64,000 bases of DNA from Turritopsis dohrnii. Lineage: Eukaryota > Cnidaria > Hydrozoa > Anthoathecata > Oceaniidae. The position numbers and the translations under genes are program-made. Shown here piece after piece: positions 44,758 through 55,966 of the stretch. Location: positions 496,001-560,000 of the forward strand of contig BQMF02000204.1 of assembly GCA_027922465.2 (NCBI GenBank). The letters are read 5' to 3'. Every line of letters starts with the position of its first letter. Position 1 is the stretch's first letter. The notes below the pieces were generated by a model. The model was not told where the DNA came from. It searched no databases and worked only from the letters and a program-made list of their open reading frames with translations.

Positions 44758-46421
44758 CCAAATATTGAATCTGTTAGAAAACAAATTTATAAGTTCTGTC
44801 AACAAACCTTTTCTGACCAACTCTTTATAGCCAACAAAAACGGAAAGAAAAAATTAGTGCTAGACTTAATCTATTTAAACAGTTTTTTTGCAAGGAAAAA
44901 ATCAAGTTTGATTGGAAAAGCTTCGAAGAGTACGTAGAATTTACTCAAACGGCTTTTATGTTTAAATTCTACCTGAAAAGTGGTTACCATCATGTTGATA
45001 TACACGAAGATCATCAACAGTATTTAGGATTCTCATGGATTTTCAAAGATGGTATTAAAAGGTATTTTATCTTTACTGTTCTACCTTTCGGTTTGACTTC
45101 AGCACCTTTTATTTTTACCAAAATAGTGAGAGTGTTAGTAAAATATTGGCGTTCATTTGCCATATTGCCTGTTTTATCAACGACGGTTTCAGTGTAGCAT
45201 ACTGTTTTGACGAAGCTGTGAGTAATTCGAAGTTTGTGAAATTCACTTAGATCTGCAGGTTTTATTGAAAATGAAGACAAATCTATCTGGGCACCTACTT
45301 CTCGCTTAGAATGGTTAGGTGTTATTCTAGATTACGATAAAAAGACTTACAAAATTTCAGAACGAAGAGTCCAATCCATTTTATTAAGTATCAATAATAT
45401 ATTTTCTTCTTCTTATGTCTCGGCCAGACAACTAGCTTGTATCACGGGTAAACAAAATTTGTGCTTCATAATATTGTCAGATTAAAAACTCGTGCTTTGT
45501 ATAAAGTCATTGAGTCGAGATCGTCTTGGGATAAAAAATTTAATATATCTTACTATCACGATGTTATAGTTGAGCTACTCTTTTGGAAGAAAAATATACT
45601 CACTCTTAATTATAGAAATGTTCTGAAATATTCTGTTCCACAATTAAAAATTTTTTCCGACGCAAGTTCTACAGGTATCGCAGCCCTTTTGAACAACAGC
45701 ATTTGTTATAGAAACCTCGATCCTAAAAAACAAACAGAATCGTCAACTTTCAGGGAACTTTTAGCTAGCGGGCAGATAGTATAAGTAAATCAATAGACTA
45801 TGACGATTGGCAATTAACCGAATCATTTTTTAAAATGTTACATTCACTTTGGGGTCCATTTACATTTGATAATTTTGCTGATAACATCAATACAAAATGT
45901 CAAAAGTTTTCCTCTAAATACTGGTGTCCAAATATCTATCAAGTGGATGCATTTTCTTTGGACTGGTCTGGAGAAACAAATCTGTTAGTGCCTCCAGTTT
46001 ATTTAATTTCTAAATCTATTAAACATTTTTTAGCAAGTTCAGGAAGTTCAACAGCAGTTTTAGTTGTTCCTTACTGGCCTTCTTCAAATTTTTGGCCGCT
46101 CCTCATTGACAAGAATCGCATGTTTAAGGAATTTGTTAGGGACCTTAAAATCTTTCAATCCTCTAATGGTCTTTTAACTCTAGGGGCTTTTAAAGGTTCC
46201 ATTCTCGGAAACGATAATTTTCTCGTTCCTATTTTAGCACTACTATTACAGATCTGATTTTAGAATTTATACGGAGATGCATTTCGACCATTTTTAATGT
46301 TAAAGACGAAAATCTGCAAAAGATGGTGAACAATCTTCCGAATGTTTTGCAACAATCGAGAAGACCTAATGCCTTAGCAACATATCAGACATTTTTCCAA
46401 AAATGATTAGCATGGTGCCAA

Positions 46422-47257
46422 TTGTTCACTGAAGTAAATCCGTTACCTACAGAAGAACAGTACTTTATTTTATATGTCATTTCTATGTTACAGTCAGGCT
46501 TATCTTTTCCCGTTATCAACGCCTCAGTCGCCGCGATAAAATATTTCCATTCAATTTCTGGATTTACAATTGGACAATCAACTATTTTTAGACACGCACT
46601 AGAAGCTGCAAAGCGATCATGTTCGCATATACCTAAAAGGAAAGAGTCTTTGACAGTAGCCGATCTAAACAAAATAGTTAGTTCTCTGAGAAATAATCCA
46701 TGTTTATCAAATGTTAGAACCGAAACAATCTGCTTATTATCATTCTCTGCCTTTTTACAATTCAACGAGTGTAAAAATTTACGGAGGTCCGACATTGTTT
46801 TGGATACAATCCACGCCATAGAGAGGAGTAAGACAGACGTTTATAGATACGGTCATTGGACCTACTTAGCAAAAGTGAATTCCAGTTTATGTCCTGTAAA
46901 CGCCTTAGAAAAATATTTACGAATGGCGGACATCGAATCTAATTCCAACGATTTTATTTTCAGAGCAATACAAACTGATAAAGCAGGCAGACAATACCTC
47001 CGAAAGACGAGAAAGGCGATATCCTACTCATCAATTCGTGATGACATCAAAACGGTATTAAAAGAAGCCGGTTTATCTCCAGAAAAGTATGGTCTGCATA
47101 GCTTACGTTCCGGTGAGCATCTGCCGCTGCAAATTTCGGGGTAAACGATAGGCTGATCATGAAACACGGTCGTTGGAAGTCGGAAAGCGTTAAGAATAGA
47201 TATATTACCGAAGATTTAAACAACATGTTGTTTGTCACGGAATCACTGGGTTTATAA
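46422..47257 (+). pseudogene. Tyrosine recombinase of the old DIRS element
   Basis: The frame 46422-47144 reads MFTEVNPLPTEEQYF, FSAFLQFNECKNLRRSD (Arg I region), KTDVYRYGHW and GLHSLRSG (His-x-x-Arg). One base is lost near 47111-47117; in the next frame ANFGVNDRLIMKHGRWKSES and the Tyr of VKNRYI follow, with the stop at 47255-47257. All catalytic positions are present apart from the shift. The motif style (HSLRSGGA.., KHGRW) is nearer to Ngaro-type recombinases than to the inner DIRS1-like one. Confidence 0.75.
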
Positions 47258-47465
47258 GTATATATAATCTTATTTCAACTTTATGAATTGTTTGATTTGA
47301 TTTCTCTCTTCACTCATGCTCTTAATTCACACGTTTTGGTACGACATCTACTATCGAAGTATAATATAAAACCTGTCTCGAGTTGATATAGTATTCTTTG
47401 CTCCTTTCCAAGTAGTTAGAAAAAGTAAATGAACTAAGTTATTTTCGGTTCACAGATTAGAAAAT

Positions 47466-47603
47466 AAATGGGTTTATTTACGATTTCGAAATAAATTTCG
47501 GTACCGGTGTAAGTGAATTAAGCATGACGTGGCATAGTTTATAAAAGGGCGGATCTCTCAAGTCAAAATTCACACGTCGTTTAGATACTTTCGTGACTAG
47601 AAG
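47466..47603 (+). repeat. Right terminal direct repeat of the old DIRS-like element
   Basis: Nearly identical to 38609-38745. The 145 bp just upstream (47320-47465) recur inverted at 58120-58260. Confidence 0.8.
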
Positions 47604-47731
47604 ATCGAAAAGTCGTTTAATTTGCGTTTTGGGGTTTTCCAATCATAACTACTGTTTAATTCGTATTGTGTTAGAAAACGTATTTTAAAATTATTTTATA
47701 ATGACATCAGAATAATGTATTTCGATGCGAT

Positions 47732-47925
47732 GGTGCATCAGGATAGTGTAACATGTGATGCGAAGGTGCATCAGGATAATGTAACTTGTGATGCGAGGGT
47801 GCATCAGGATAATGCAACATGTAATGCGAGGGTGCATCAGGATAATGTAACATGTAATGCGAGGGTGCGTCAGGATAATGAAACATGTGATGCAAGGGTG
47901 CATCAGGATAATGAATTTGCGTATG
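47732..47925 (+). repeat. 33-bp minisatellite, six units
   Basis: GTGCATCAGGATAATGTAAC starts units at about 47733, 47766, 47799, 47832, 47865 and 47898. Since 33 is a multiple of three, the array stays open in several frames on both strands (for instance 11-residue repeats HQDNVTCDARV on plus). No start context or domain supports a gene. Confidence 0.85.
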
Positions 47926-48227
47926 TTTAGCTGAGTAAAATATTAGTCAACTGTAAATATTGTTTCAGACCTACCTTGCTGCATTTGCAAAGTCTTGTAA
48001 ACGTGCTGTTCAGTTCCTTACGGTTTCTTTTAGAACAAGTTCAGTTTTGAGACAGGCTGAGCACCCACTTTGGCATCGGGGTTCTAAAAGTTTTCATCCG
48101 GGGGTAATTGAACAGCAGTTTTTCAACAAAGAAAGAAAGAGAAAGGGATAGCTATTCAACATTTGTTATCAGATGACTTTGTACATGTTAGAGTTGCATT
48201 TTATGCGATAAAATACTTATCGTTCAA
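47926..48227. other. Unassigned stretch
   Basis: A plus-strand frame (47960-48151) follows a TTGTTTCAG acceptor-like site but shows no known domain. The flank ends in AA at the MITE border. Confidence 0.25.
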
Positions 48228-49398
48228 CCCAGCAGGCACCCAACGTTTATTCAACGTTAGTCTAACGTTGGTTCTAGGTTTTACGTTACCAACGTAAAAC
48301 CAACGTTGATCCAACGTTAACTGCTTACGTTAGTACAACGTTAGAAAGTTACATCAGGACAACGTTAAATTTCGTTAATTTAGTGTTACGTTAGTTTTTA
48401 CGTTATGGTAACGTTAGTGATTGGTTAGAATGGAAGTCTTTTTTTAATTAGTATAACGTTAAATACTTACGTTAGTATAACGTTAGTAAGTAAGTAAGTA
48501 AGTAAGTAAGTAACGGGAGTTTTCAGTCCTTGGGCTTCCATCCGTAATGGTTGGTTCTTCCGCCCGCCGACTTGCAACTATTAGTTGACTTACCGCCAGA
48601 GATACGTATAGCATTGCTCTAACTTGCCCGAAGGCCAGTGTGCAGTCAGTCGATGGCTCCTAATGGGCTGACACGCTGCTTTTAAAGCGCATCGGAGTGG
48701 TGTATTGAGATGCGACATGACTGGACTCGAACACGAGTCGCAGCGGTCGCACTCAAAGGTACTAACCACTACACCATCGCTGCACAAATAAATACTTACG
48801 TTAGTCTATCGTTAAATTCTTACGTTAGTATAACATTAAATTTCGTTAATTTACGTTAAACTAACGTTTGTTTTAGTGGTTGGTTAGAATGGAACTGTTT
48901 TTTAATTAGTATAACGTTAAGTACTTACGTTAGTATAACATTAGATACTTACGTAGTATAACGTTAGATACTTACGTTAGTATAACGTTAGAAAGTTACA
49001 CCAGGACAACGTTAAATTTCGTTAATTTTCGTTATACTAACGTTAGTGTTACGTTATTTTTTACGTTGTGGTAACGTTAGTGGTTGGTTAGAATGGATAG
49101 TATGAATTTCCGTTGATTTTCATTTATTGTAATTTGCCGTAACCACAAGCATTCGTTTAACACCTTCACGTAAGTATTTAACGTAAGTATTTAACGTTAG
49201 ACTAACGTAAGTATTTAACGTTATACTAACGTAAGTATTTAACGTTATATTAACTTAAGTATTTAACGTTGTAATAACGTAAGTATTTAACGTTATACTA
49301 ATTAAAAAAAGACTTCCATTCTAACGAACCACTAACGTTACCACAACGTAAAAAATAACGTAACACTAACGTTAGTATAACGTTTGGTGCCTGCTGGG
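48228..49398. mobile_element. ACGTTA-rich MITE with CCCAGCAGGCACC ends
   Basis: Starts CCCAGCAGGCACCCAACG at 48228 and ends with GGTGCCTGCTGGG at 49398. Most of the interior is AACGTTA/TAACGTT in both orientations. The ends are those of the GACGTC MITEs (CCCAGCGGGCAC) with one or two changes, so the internal repeats evolve faster than the ends. The left flank is AA and the right flank TA, which do not match. A SINE is nested at 48483-48784. A shorter relative is at 58277-58635. Confidence 0.8.
48483..48784 (-). mobile_element. tRNA-derived SINE with (TTAC)n tail, nested in the MITE
   Basis: On minus the head is GCAGCGATGGTGTAGTGGTT (A-box) with B-box GTGTTCGAGTCC, a GC-richer body, and a tail of about seven TTAC units at the plus-strand left end (48483-48511). 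It differs from the SINE at 27797 in head, body and tail. Confidence 0.75.
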
Positions 49399-51440
49399 TA
49401 ATACTCGTTTGGACACCATTCATTTTGATGAAGCGAAACTTCTGGCTTTTATTCATGCTTTAAATACAAATAAAGCCCATGAATGAGATGATATCTCAAT
49501 ACGATTGGTCAAAATTTGTGAGGAATCCTTGTTAAAACCACTTATGAACATTTTTAAGCACTTGTTAGCTACTGGTAACTTCCCTAACGATTGGAAGAAA
49601 GCTAATATTGTTCCAATCTATAAAAGGGGATAAAAGTATTGTCAAAAATTACAGACCAGTGTCTCTTTTACCAATATTGAGTAAACTTTTTGAAAAGTGT
49701 ATCTACTACACTATTTACAGCTATTTCGAAGATCATGATATTTTTTCTGTGAATCAATCTGGCCTTCGAAAGGGTGATTCTCAGCTGTTGTCCATAACGC
49801 ATGACATTTTTAAAGGTTTTGATGTAAATCCATCATTAGATACCAGAGGTGTTTTTTTAGACATACCTAAAGCCTTTGATAGGGTTTGGCATGATGGTTT
49901 ACTTTTCAAACTTCAATCTTATGGAGTGCATGGTTCACTACTTTCTCTCCTGAGAAATTCCCTATCTGTGTTCAAAAAGTCAGTTGGATGGCTATAATTC
50001 TGTTTGGGAACATATTGCAGCTGGTGTTCCCCAGGGGTCAGGTTCTTTACTATTTTTAATTTTCATCAACGACCTTCCTGAGGGCCTCGAGTCAAACATT
50101 AAAATTTTTGCTGATGACACTTCTCTATTTTCCACGGTTTTAGATTAAGTTGAAGGTTGTAGTAAGTTAAATAGAGACTTGGGAAGAATTAATGAGTGGG
50201 GTTATCAATGGAAAATGTCATTTAATCCTGATCCTACTAAGCAGACCGTTGAAATCTATTTCATTTAACAACTCCCCGTAACGTTCACTGAAAGCCATAA
50301 ACATCTAGGTCTAATCTTAGATGAAAAGCTAACCTTTGGTCACCATCTTAGAGAGAAGATCTTAAAAGCAAACAGAGGGATCGATCTTATCCATAAACTT
50401 CCCAAATTTTTACGAGAGAGACTCGTTAGTCATATTTTTCAAAGCCTATATTAGACCTCATTTAGACTACGGTGACATCATATATGACTATCCAGGAAAC
50501 ACCACTCTGTCTCGAAATCTCGAATCTATTCAGTACAATGCTTGCTTGGCAATTACCGGCTGTATCCGTTGTATATCGCGAGATAAACTTTATGTTGAGC
50601 TTGGTCTTGAAAGCCTAGCTGACAGGCGTTTCTGCAGAAGACTTTTCTTTTTGTTCAAAATTGTCAAAGGCATGGCACCTTAATACTTGCTTGACCTTTT
50701 GCCATCCCAGCGTGCTGTACTCGCTAATCTCAGATCAAGACTTCCAATTTACCTCATGGTGACACGGACTAAACGCTATCGTAATTCCTTTTTTCCGTAT
50801 TGCATTAGCGAGCTGGATAGTCATATAAGGGATCTCCCTTCAATCTCACGGTTTAAGCGTGCATTGTTTGATTTTGTTCGTCCAAAAGCTTCACAGACAT
50901 TCCGAATCCATCATAAAGGTCTGTTTCTACTGACTCGGTTGAGAGTTGGGTTCAACCACCTTCGGGAACATAAATTCCGACATGGTTTCCTTGATACCAT
51001 TGATCAGTTTTGTTTATGTAGAACTATAGAAAATACTGAACATTTTCTATTGCAATGCTCTTATTTTTCTAACGAAAGACACTTTCTCTTTGACAATCTC
51101 AAAAACCCCAACGTGACATTTGTGCCACGAAGCCCTGAATCTCTTTGCAAACTTTTGCTTTTTGGCGACTCAGATCTTTCAGATCATACTAATCATGATA
51201 TTCTTAGTCATGTTATTACATTCATTTGTGATACAAACAGGTTTAGTGGTCCACTCTTTCATTGATTATATAACTCCAACCTAGTTTTTATTTTTTTATT
51301 TTTCGTTTTTTTATCTAATTTATTTCCTACTTCTGACGATATCGCCTTGAGCGCCTTACAGAAGTAGGGTCCTTTAGTGATTGTATTTGTATTTGTTTTT
51401 GTGTATGTGATAATCAATTCAATAAAGAAAAAAAAAACCG
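49399..51440 (+). pseudogene. 3' half of a jockey/CR1-like LINE (reverse transcriptase and tail)
   Basis: Begins mid-protein (TRLDTIHFDEAKLLAFIHAL). Reverse transcriptase marks are KNYRPVSLLPILSKLFEK, DIPKAFDRVWHDGL, AGVPQGS (frameshifted) and FADDTSLF (50108). The C-terminal region 50687-51265 contains LRSRLPIYLMVTRTKRYR and a Cys-rich FCLCRTIENTEHFLLQC. It ends with AATAAAGAAAAAAAAA at about 51420-51440, a polyadenylated 3' end. Several stops and shifts. The missing 5' half is almost certainly 58636-59945 on the other strand. Confidence 0.8.
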
Positions 51441-51544
51441 AAAAAAAAACAACATGTAAATGAAAATTGTAGTAATTTAATATAAATTTTCTATACGCAT
51501 AGGAACGAGGATTTTACAGAGAATAATGCCGTGTCCTTAATTGT

Positions 51545-52330
51545 TAGTACGCTACCTATAAAAAGAGACATTCAAAACTAGTATAATAGCACGTGGCGTG
51601 ACGTCAGTTTTTTTATGATCAGGAGGGAATAATTGCGTCACCAATCGAACACGAAGTTTTTGGGGAAATGTATCGAGAACCAATAGGGATGACTGACGTT
51701 TTTTAACTGACGGTACAGGCGATGGGGTGACGATCAAAATCTTTGATCGACGATATCTCTCTAACGGTTGATTGTAGCGAAACGATCCCATACATTGTTT
51801 GATCAGTTTTTCAAGCTCTACAACATGAGTACACTTTCTGTTTCCAGTTCCCTAATTGAAATTTTCGTTTTGGAGTTCGGCACCGGAACACGGGATTTGG
51901 CACATCCTTTTCGAAGTTTAACACGGTAAACATTTTTGCCAAGGATGCTATCTATATCATACGAGAGACGAGAGACACTTTTTTCACGATTAGTATAAAA
52001 GCACGTGGCATATGATTTTCTTTTTATTACGGGGAAACCATTGCATTGCATCCCCAATCGAAAGCGACAATTTTAGGGAAATATCTCGAGAACCAATAGG
52101 GGTAACTGACGTTTATTGGGACCACAATACGGGTGATTGGGTGACGAAAGATTTTGGCCTAAATCTTGTTTGATACTGCTGATATGACGTCCTCAAAATC
52201 CGATATCTCTGTAACAGTAAGTCGCAGCGAAACGATCCCATAAAGTTTTTTGATCAGTTTTTCGAGCTCTATAACATGGATACACTTTTTTTCATAATTT
52301 TGTGATATTATGTTTCAATCACTTATTTTC
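51545..52330 (-). repeat. Arm repeats, inverted copies
   Basis: Two units inverse to those at 37750-38600 (CGAAACGATCCCAT, CAATAGGG, CGATTGGGG landmarks in complement). They flank the third DIRS element on its left. Confidence 0.6.
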
Positions 52331-52493
52331 AATCCGGGATTTTCGCACATCGTTTTCGAAATGAAAAGCCGTGAAAAAACTTTACGAGGGCTATTAGTAT
52401 GTACTAATCCACGTTATGTGTCACACTTTTATTTTAGAGAGTGATATATTTCGTTTAAATTTGCGGTCAAGTTCTTCTTAGTTGCACGTAAAA

Positions 52494-52816
52494 ATATCCC
52501 ACAACAAACGATACTTACCTTAAGTTGAAGTTTGTTGGGAGTTTTATGAATAAATTATTCCCAGGTGGATGAGTATAAAATGAGAGATAGAACGCGCAGC
52601 GGATTCAGGGTTTCACAGCAAATCTTACAGAAAAAATTTTGTACATGATGGATGAGTATAATGGGTGGTTGTAGGGTGGGCATTTTATATTCATCCATCT
52701 GGGAATAATTTATTCATAAAACTCCCAACAAACTTCAACTTAAGGTAAGTATCGTTTGTTGTGGGATAATTTTATTTCATAAATTATTCCCCAGACTCCT
52801 GAGTATAAAATGAGAT
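52494..52816 (-). repeat. Right terminus and internal complementary region of the third DIRS element
   Basis: ATCCCACAACAAACGATACT at 52496 recurs inverted up to 52768, directly followed by AATTTTATTTCATAAATTAT, the complement of the other element end (57124). The middle (52580-52680) holds the spacer. Confidence 0.8.
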
Positions 52817-52974
52817 TTCACAGAGTACCAAAATTTTCTGTTTCACAAAACAGACAAAAAGAAAACATTCTTATATTACATGCTTCAGTTTTGTTCATAA
52901 CACAAAAAATTACACTTTAGTGAGCTAAGCACTAAAAATTAAACCTGTTTAACTCAAAATTAACAAATAAAGTT

Positions 52975-54081
52975 TCATTTTGTAAGAATATTCATTAAGT
53001 TGACATCTTCCACGACCAATTTTTCGTAATGTTTCGCAAAAGTACGGGCGTTTGCCCAACCTGCGTTCCGTATGATATCTGCAATCGGTAAATCATGCTG
53101 TTTAGCTTTTGAACTTGATGCAGATCTATTGGAGTGTGCAGAAAAAATATTAATATTAATACCAGCATTCCCCAACATAGATTTACACCATCTCGAAATG
53201 GTATCCTTAGAAACAACATTGTGAGGTTTTATAAAACTGATAAATAGGTTTTGGTTCTTTCTGATAGGTTTTGTTTTTTCTATGTAGATTCTTAAATGTG
53301 AGACTACACAAAGCTTAGACTCTTCAAATTCTTTGAAAACAAGAGGTTGCATGTGCCTTGATGGTCTACTTTGTTTTATAACAGAAGTTATGGGGATGAC
53401 AACTTTGCCTGGTTGATAAATGATATCATCTAGGGATATAGAATGTAAAGTTTGAATACGTTGACCGCCTGACACTATAGCCATCAAACTAGCGAGTTTT
53501 TGTGTCAGTATTTTAAGTGATAAGTCTGTTAGATCGGGTAAAGATCGAAAATAATTGAACAATATATTAACATCCCATATGATATGATTTCTTGGAAAGG
53601 TCGGTCTGTTTTCAAAAACACCTTTCATAAATCTTTTAACTATAGGCAATTTTCCAAATGATTGATCCCCAATAGGTCTAATTATAGACGAGATAGCACT
53701 TCTAGCATTCTTCATTTGATCAAAACTATAATTTTTGTTATATAATTCAGTGAGAAAATCTAATGCTTGTTGAATTGTGGGCTCAAAAGGGCTTATTGCA
53801 TCCTTACAAAAAGAAAGCCACAATTTTATAACTGGTTCATATTGTTTTGTTGTACCGGACCTCCAACTACTCATGATCAAGTCCACAGTAGAATTAGAAA
53901 AACCTTGCCTTAAATATTCTTGCCTGATACAAGACATGCCAGAAGTCTCACTTGCTTCCAAATTGGATGCACTTCGTCCGGGCTCTCTGGCAAAATCAGC
54001 ACCTTCTGACCCGGTGTTACTTTCGTTGGTTCTGAGACCTTCATTGCCATTAATGTTGTGTACCAAGTTTGTGATGGCCAA
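52975..54081 (-). CDS. Tyrosine recombinase of the third DIRS element
   Basis: 368 codons, unbroken. The N-terminal core-binding part has GTTKQYEPVIKLWLSFCK and NARSAISSI. The catalytic part has SGGQRIQTLHSISLDD (Arg I), AHSNRSASSSKAK (His-x-x-Arg), and AGWANARTFAKHYEKL with Trp and the Tyr nucleophile. It overlaps the reverse transcriptase gene by 172 bp in another frame, typical for DIRS elements. The start is the first Met of the frame; a later Met at SGMSCIRQ would remove the poorly conserved leader. Confidence 0.9.
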   Translation of the reverse strand: MAITNLVHNINGNEGLRTNESNTGSEGADFAREPGRSASNLEASETSGMSCIRQEYLRQGFSNSTVDLIMSSWRSGTTKQYEPVIKLWLSFCKDAISPFEPTIQQALDFLTELYNKNYSFDQMKNARSAISSIIRPIGDQSFGKLPIVKRFMKGVFENRPTFPRNHIIWDVNILFNYFRSLPDLTDLSLKILTQKLASLMAIVSGGQRIQTLHSISLDDIIYQPGKVVIPITSVIKQSRPSRHMQPLVFKEFEESKLCVVSHLRIYIEKTKPIRKNQNLFISFIKPHNVVSKDTISRWCKSMLGNAGININIFSAHSNRSASSSKAKQHDLPIADIIRNAGWANARTFAKHYEKLVVEDVNLMNILTK

Positions 54082-55919
54082 TCGGGCACTACGATCAATG
54101 CCACTACTTTGTCCACTTTGATCTTTTGTAATACACGACCTACAAGGCTGAAAGGAGGAAAAAGATAAGGCATTTTAAATTTTGCCCAGTTTACACTAAA
54201 AGCATTAATATATTTGGCATTTGGATCAGGCCTGTATGATATGTAACATGATACTTGGTGATTTAGTCTATTTGCAAAACAATCAACATCTGGATAGAAA
54301 TTCTGACTTTTGCAAATGCTATCGAAAATATCTTTATTTAACATCCAATTGCTATCCTTATAATCTTTTCTCGATTCAAGATCAGGAAGTATATTTTCTT
54401 TTCCTGGAATATAGGAACAGGTTACCAAAATATTGTTTTCTTGGCAAAAATTCCAGTTGTTATGGCAAATACTGTCACAGAGAGTACTTTTACTACTTCC
54501 CATTTTATTTATGATGCCTATGGCAGTTTTGCTGTCTGATAATATTGTGATATGTTTATTTTCAAAATAGCTTAGAAAACTTTGAATTGTGAAATAGATT
54601 GCAAGCATTTCTTTTGCATTAATATGATAATCTTTTCCTTGATATGACCAGAAACCTCCAACACTCTTTTTGTCAAAGGTTCCTCCCCAGGCAAACTGTG
54701 AAGCATCAGTATAAATTGTTGCTTCAATTTTGGGGGGATGGATCCAATTTTGAATATCATTTACATTCTCTATCCACCATGTCAAGTCCTTATAACCATC
54801 TACTGATAAATTCATTAAAGCATCAAAATCCCCTAGATTTTCTTTTAGTGCTATTGCTTTATCCTTTTCAAGTTTCCTACAATGCAACGCCCCATATTTT
54901 GATGCAGGCAAAACTGAAATTATATGTCCAACCACTTTAGCTACATAACGTATGGAGGGTTGTTTTAATTTTCTCAATGTATTCAGATGCTTTTTAAGAG
55001 CTTCTGTACGTTTTTCAGTGAGAACTATGGTCATAGTTACAGAATTAATCACAAACCCCAAAAATATAATAGTTTGAGAAGGTATAAGTTGAGACTTGAC
55101 AGGATGGACTACAAAGCCAAGTTTACAAAAAAGCTTTGCTGCTGACAAAGTAGCTTCCAAGGCTTTTATGTATGTATTACCAGATTGAAGAAAATCATCA
55201 ATGTATCCACAAATTGGATTACCATTGCGTCTAATTTCACTCATAGGAACAGTTGTCAACTTTGTAAATCTCCTAGGACAAGGCCCTAGTCCGTTGGGAT
55301 AGCAAGTGTATTTGTATAACTTTCCTTTGCATTGAAATTTTAAGTAAGATTGATAACATTCTCTGATAGGGACACTATAATAAGCATCTTTAAGATCTAT
55401 CGATGTCATAAAATCATTCTTATTGATCATCAATAATGCATCCTTTATGGTTTGCATCTTGAAATGCACATATTTTATATTTTCGTTCACTTTCTTTAAG
55501 TTTAAAATAAGTCTAGTTCCTCCATCAGATTTTGGAGTTGTGAATATGGGAGAAACATATTCTTTTTCTTCATGGCAACACTCAACAATTATGCCTTTTA
55601 CAATCATTTTTTGAAGTTCTAAGCTAACCAAATTTTCTTGATCATCTTTATACTGATTAAAACTGAAGTGTTTAACAGGAGGTTCCACTTCAAATTCGAT
55701 AGTATCCCCATGTTTAATAGTATCTAAAATGTGTTTATCCGTTGTTACACTTTTCCAGCCTTCATAAAATTTACAAAGTTGACCCCCTTTGAAATTGTTC
55801 ACTCTAATAGAACATTCATTTAGGAAATAGCTTACCTCATTTTCTAACTGTTGCTGGGAATGTGACACCATTTCATGATTTTCTTCAGAATTGCACCGTA
55901 CAGCTAAGGTAGATTGCAT
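53910..55919 (-). CDS. Reverse transcriptase-RNase H of the third DIRS element
   Basis: 669 codons without a break. Reverse transcriptase motifs: TPKSDGGTRLILNLKKVNEN, MTSIDLKDAYYSVPI, CYPNGLGPCPRRFTK and the active site GYIDDFLQ. RNase H follows with YTDASQFAWGG, KEMLAIYFTIQ and LSDSKTAIGII, then the DIRS-specific C-terminal block VDCFANRLNHQ, FPPFSLVGRVLQK and ALIVVPDWPSQTWY. Unlike the reverse transcriptases of the other two DIRS copies it has an intact frame, so it may be recently active. Confidence 0.9.
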   Translation of the reverse strand: MQSTLAVRCNSEENHEMVSHSQQQLENEVSYFLNECSIRVNNFKGGQLCKFYEGWKSVTTDKHILDTIKHGDTIEFEVEPPVKHFSFNQYKDDQENLVSLELQKMIVKGIIVECCHEEKEYVSPIFTTPKSDGGTRLILNLKKVNENIKYVHFKMQTIKDALLMINKNDFMTSIDLKDAYYSVPIRECYQSYLKFQCKGKLYKYTCYPNGLGPCPRRFTKLTTVPMSEIRRNGNPICGYIDDFLQSGNTYIKALEATLSAAKLFCKLGFVVHPVKSQLIPSQTIIFLGFVINSVTMTIVLTEKRTEALKKHLNTLRKLKQPSIRYVAKVVGHIISVLPASKYGALHCRKLEKDKAIALKENLGDFDALMNLSVDGYKDLTWWIENVNDIQNWIHPPKIEATIYTDASQFAWGGTFDKKSVGGFWSYQGKDYHINAKEMLAIYFTIQSFLSYFENKHITILSDSKTAIGIINKMGSSKSTLCDSICHNNWNFCQENNILVTCSYIPGKENILPDLESRKDYKDSNWMLNKDIFDSICKSQNFYPDVDCFANRLNHQVSCYISYRPDPNAKYINAFSVNWAKFKMPYLFPPFSLVGRVLQKIKVDKVVALIVVPDWPSQTWYTTLMAMKVSEPTKVTPGQKVLILPESPDEVHPIWKQVRLLACLVSGKNI

Positions 55920-55966
55920 TTCAACTTCTGAGGTTGTGGGTGTCTTGATAATAGGTGAATAAGCTG

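Larger units (their letters stand above)
39738..46257 (+). pseudogene. Reverse transcriptase-RNase H of the old DIRS element, split by an insertion
   Basis: The N-terminal piece is 39738-39946 (NYWEKELQASPFILKTLKSG, typical DIRS start). The frame resumes at 44758 after the inserted element and continues through GYHHVDIHEDHQQYLGF and LPFGLTSAPFIFTK, the degraded active-site region FINDGF near 45180, LEWLGVILDYDKK, the RNase H piece FSDASSTGIAALL (45655) and the C-terminal DIRS block VDAFSLDWSGE...VLVVPYWPSS (45835-46257). At least three frameshifts and stops break it. Joining at the AATT core restores the frame across the insertion. Confidence 0.75.
38609..47603 (+). mobile_element. Old DIRS/Ngaro-like tyrosine-recombinase retrotransposon, interrupted
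   Basis: Direct repeats of about 137 bp (38609-38745 and 47466-47603, beginning AAATGGGTTTATTTACG) bound a gag, a reverse transcriptase-RNase H and a tyrosine recombinase. Direct terminal repeats with a recombinase instead of a DDE integrase suggest the split-direct-repeat (Ngaro/PAT) type, although the full A1-B1-A2-B2 pattern was not found. A complete DIRS element occupies 39947-44757. Several frameshifts and stops show the element is dead. Confidence 0.7.

Noticed and set aside
47691..47903. Minus-strand repetitive protein (His/Tyr-rich)
   Set aside because: Antisense reading of the 33-bp minisatellite.
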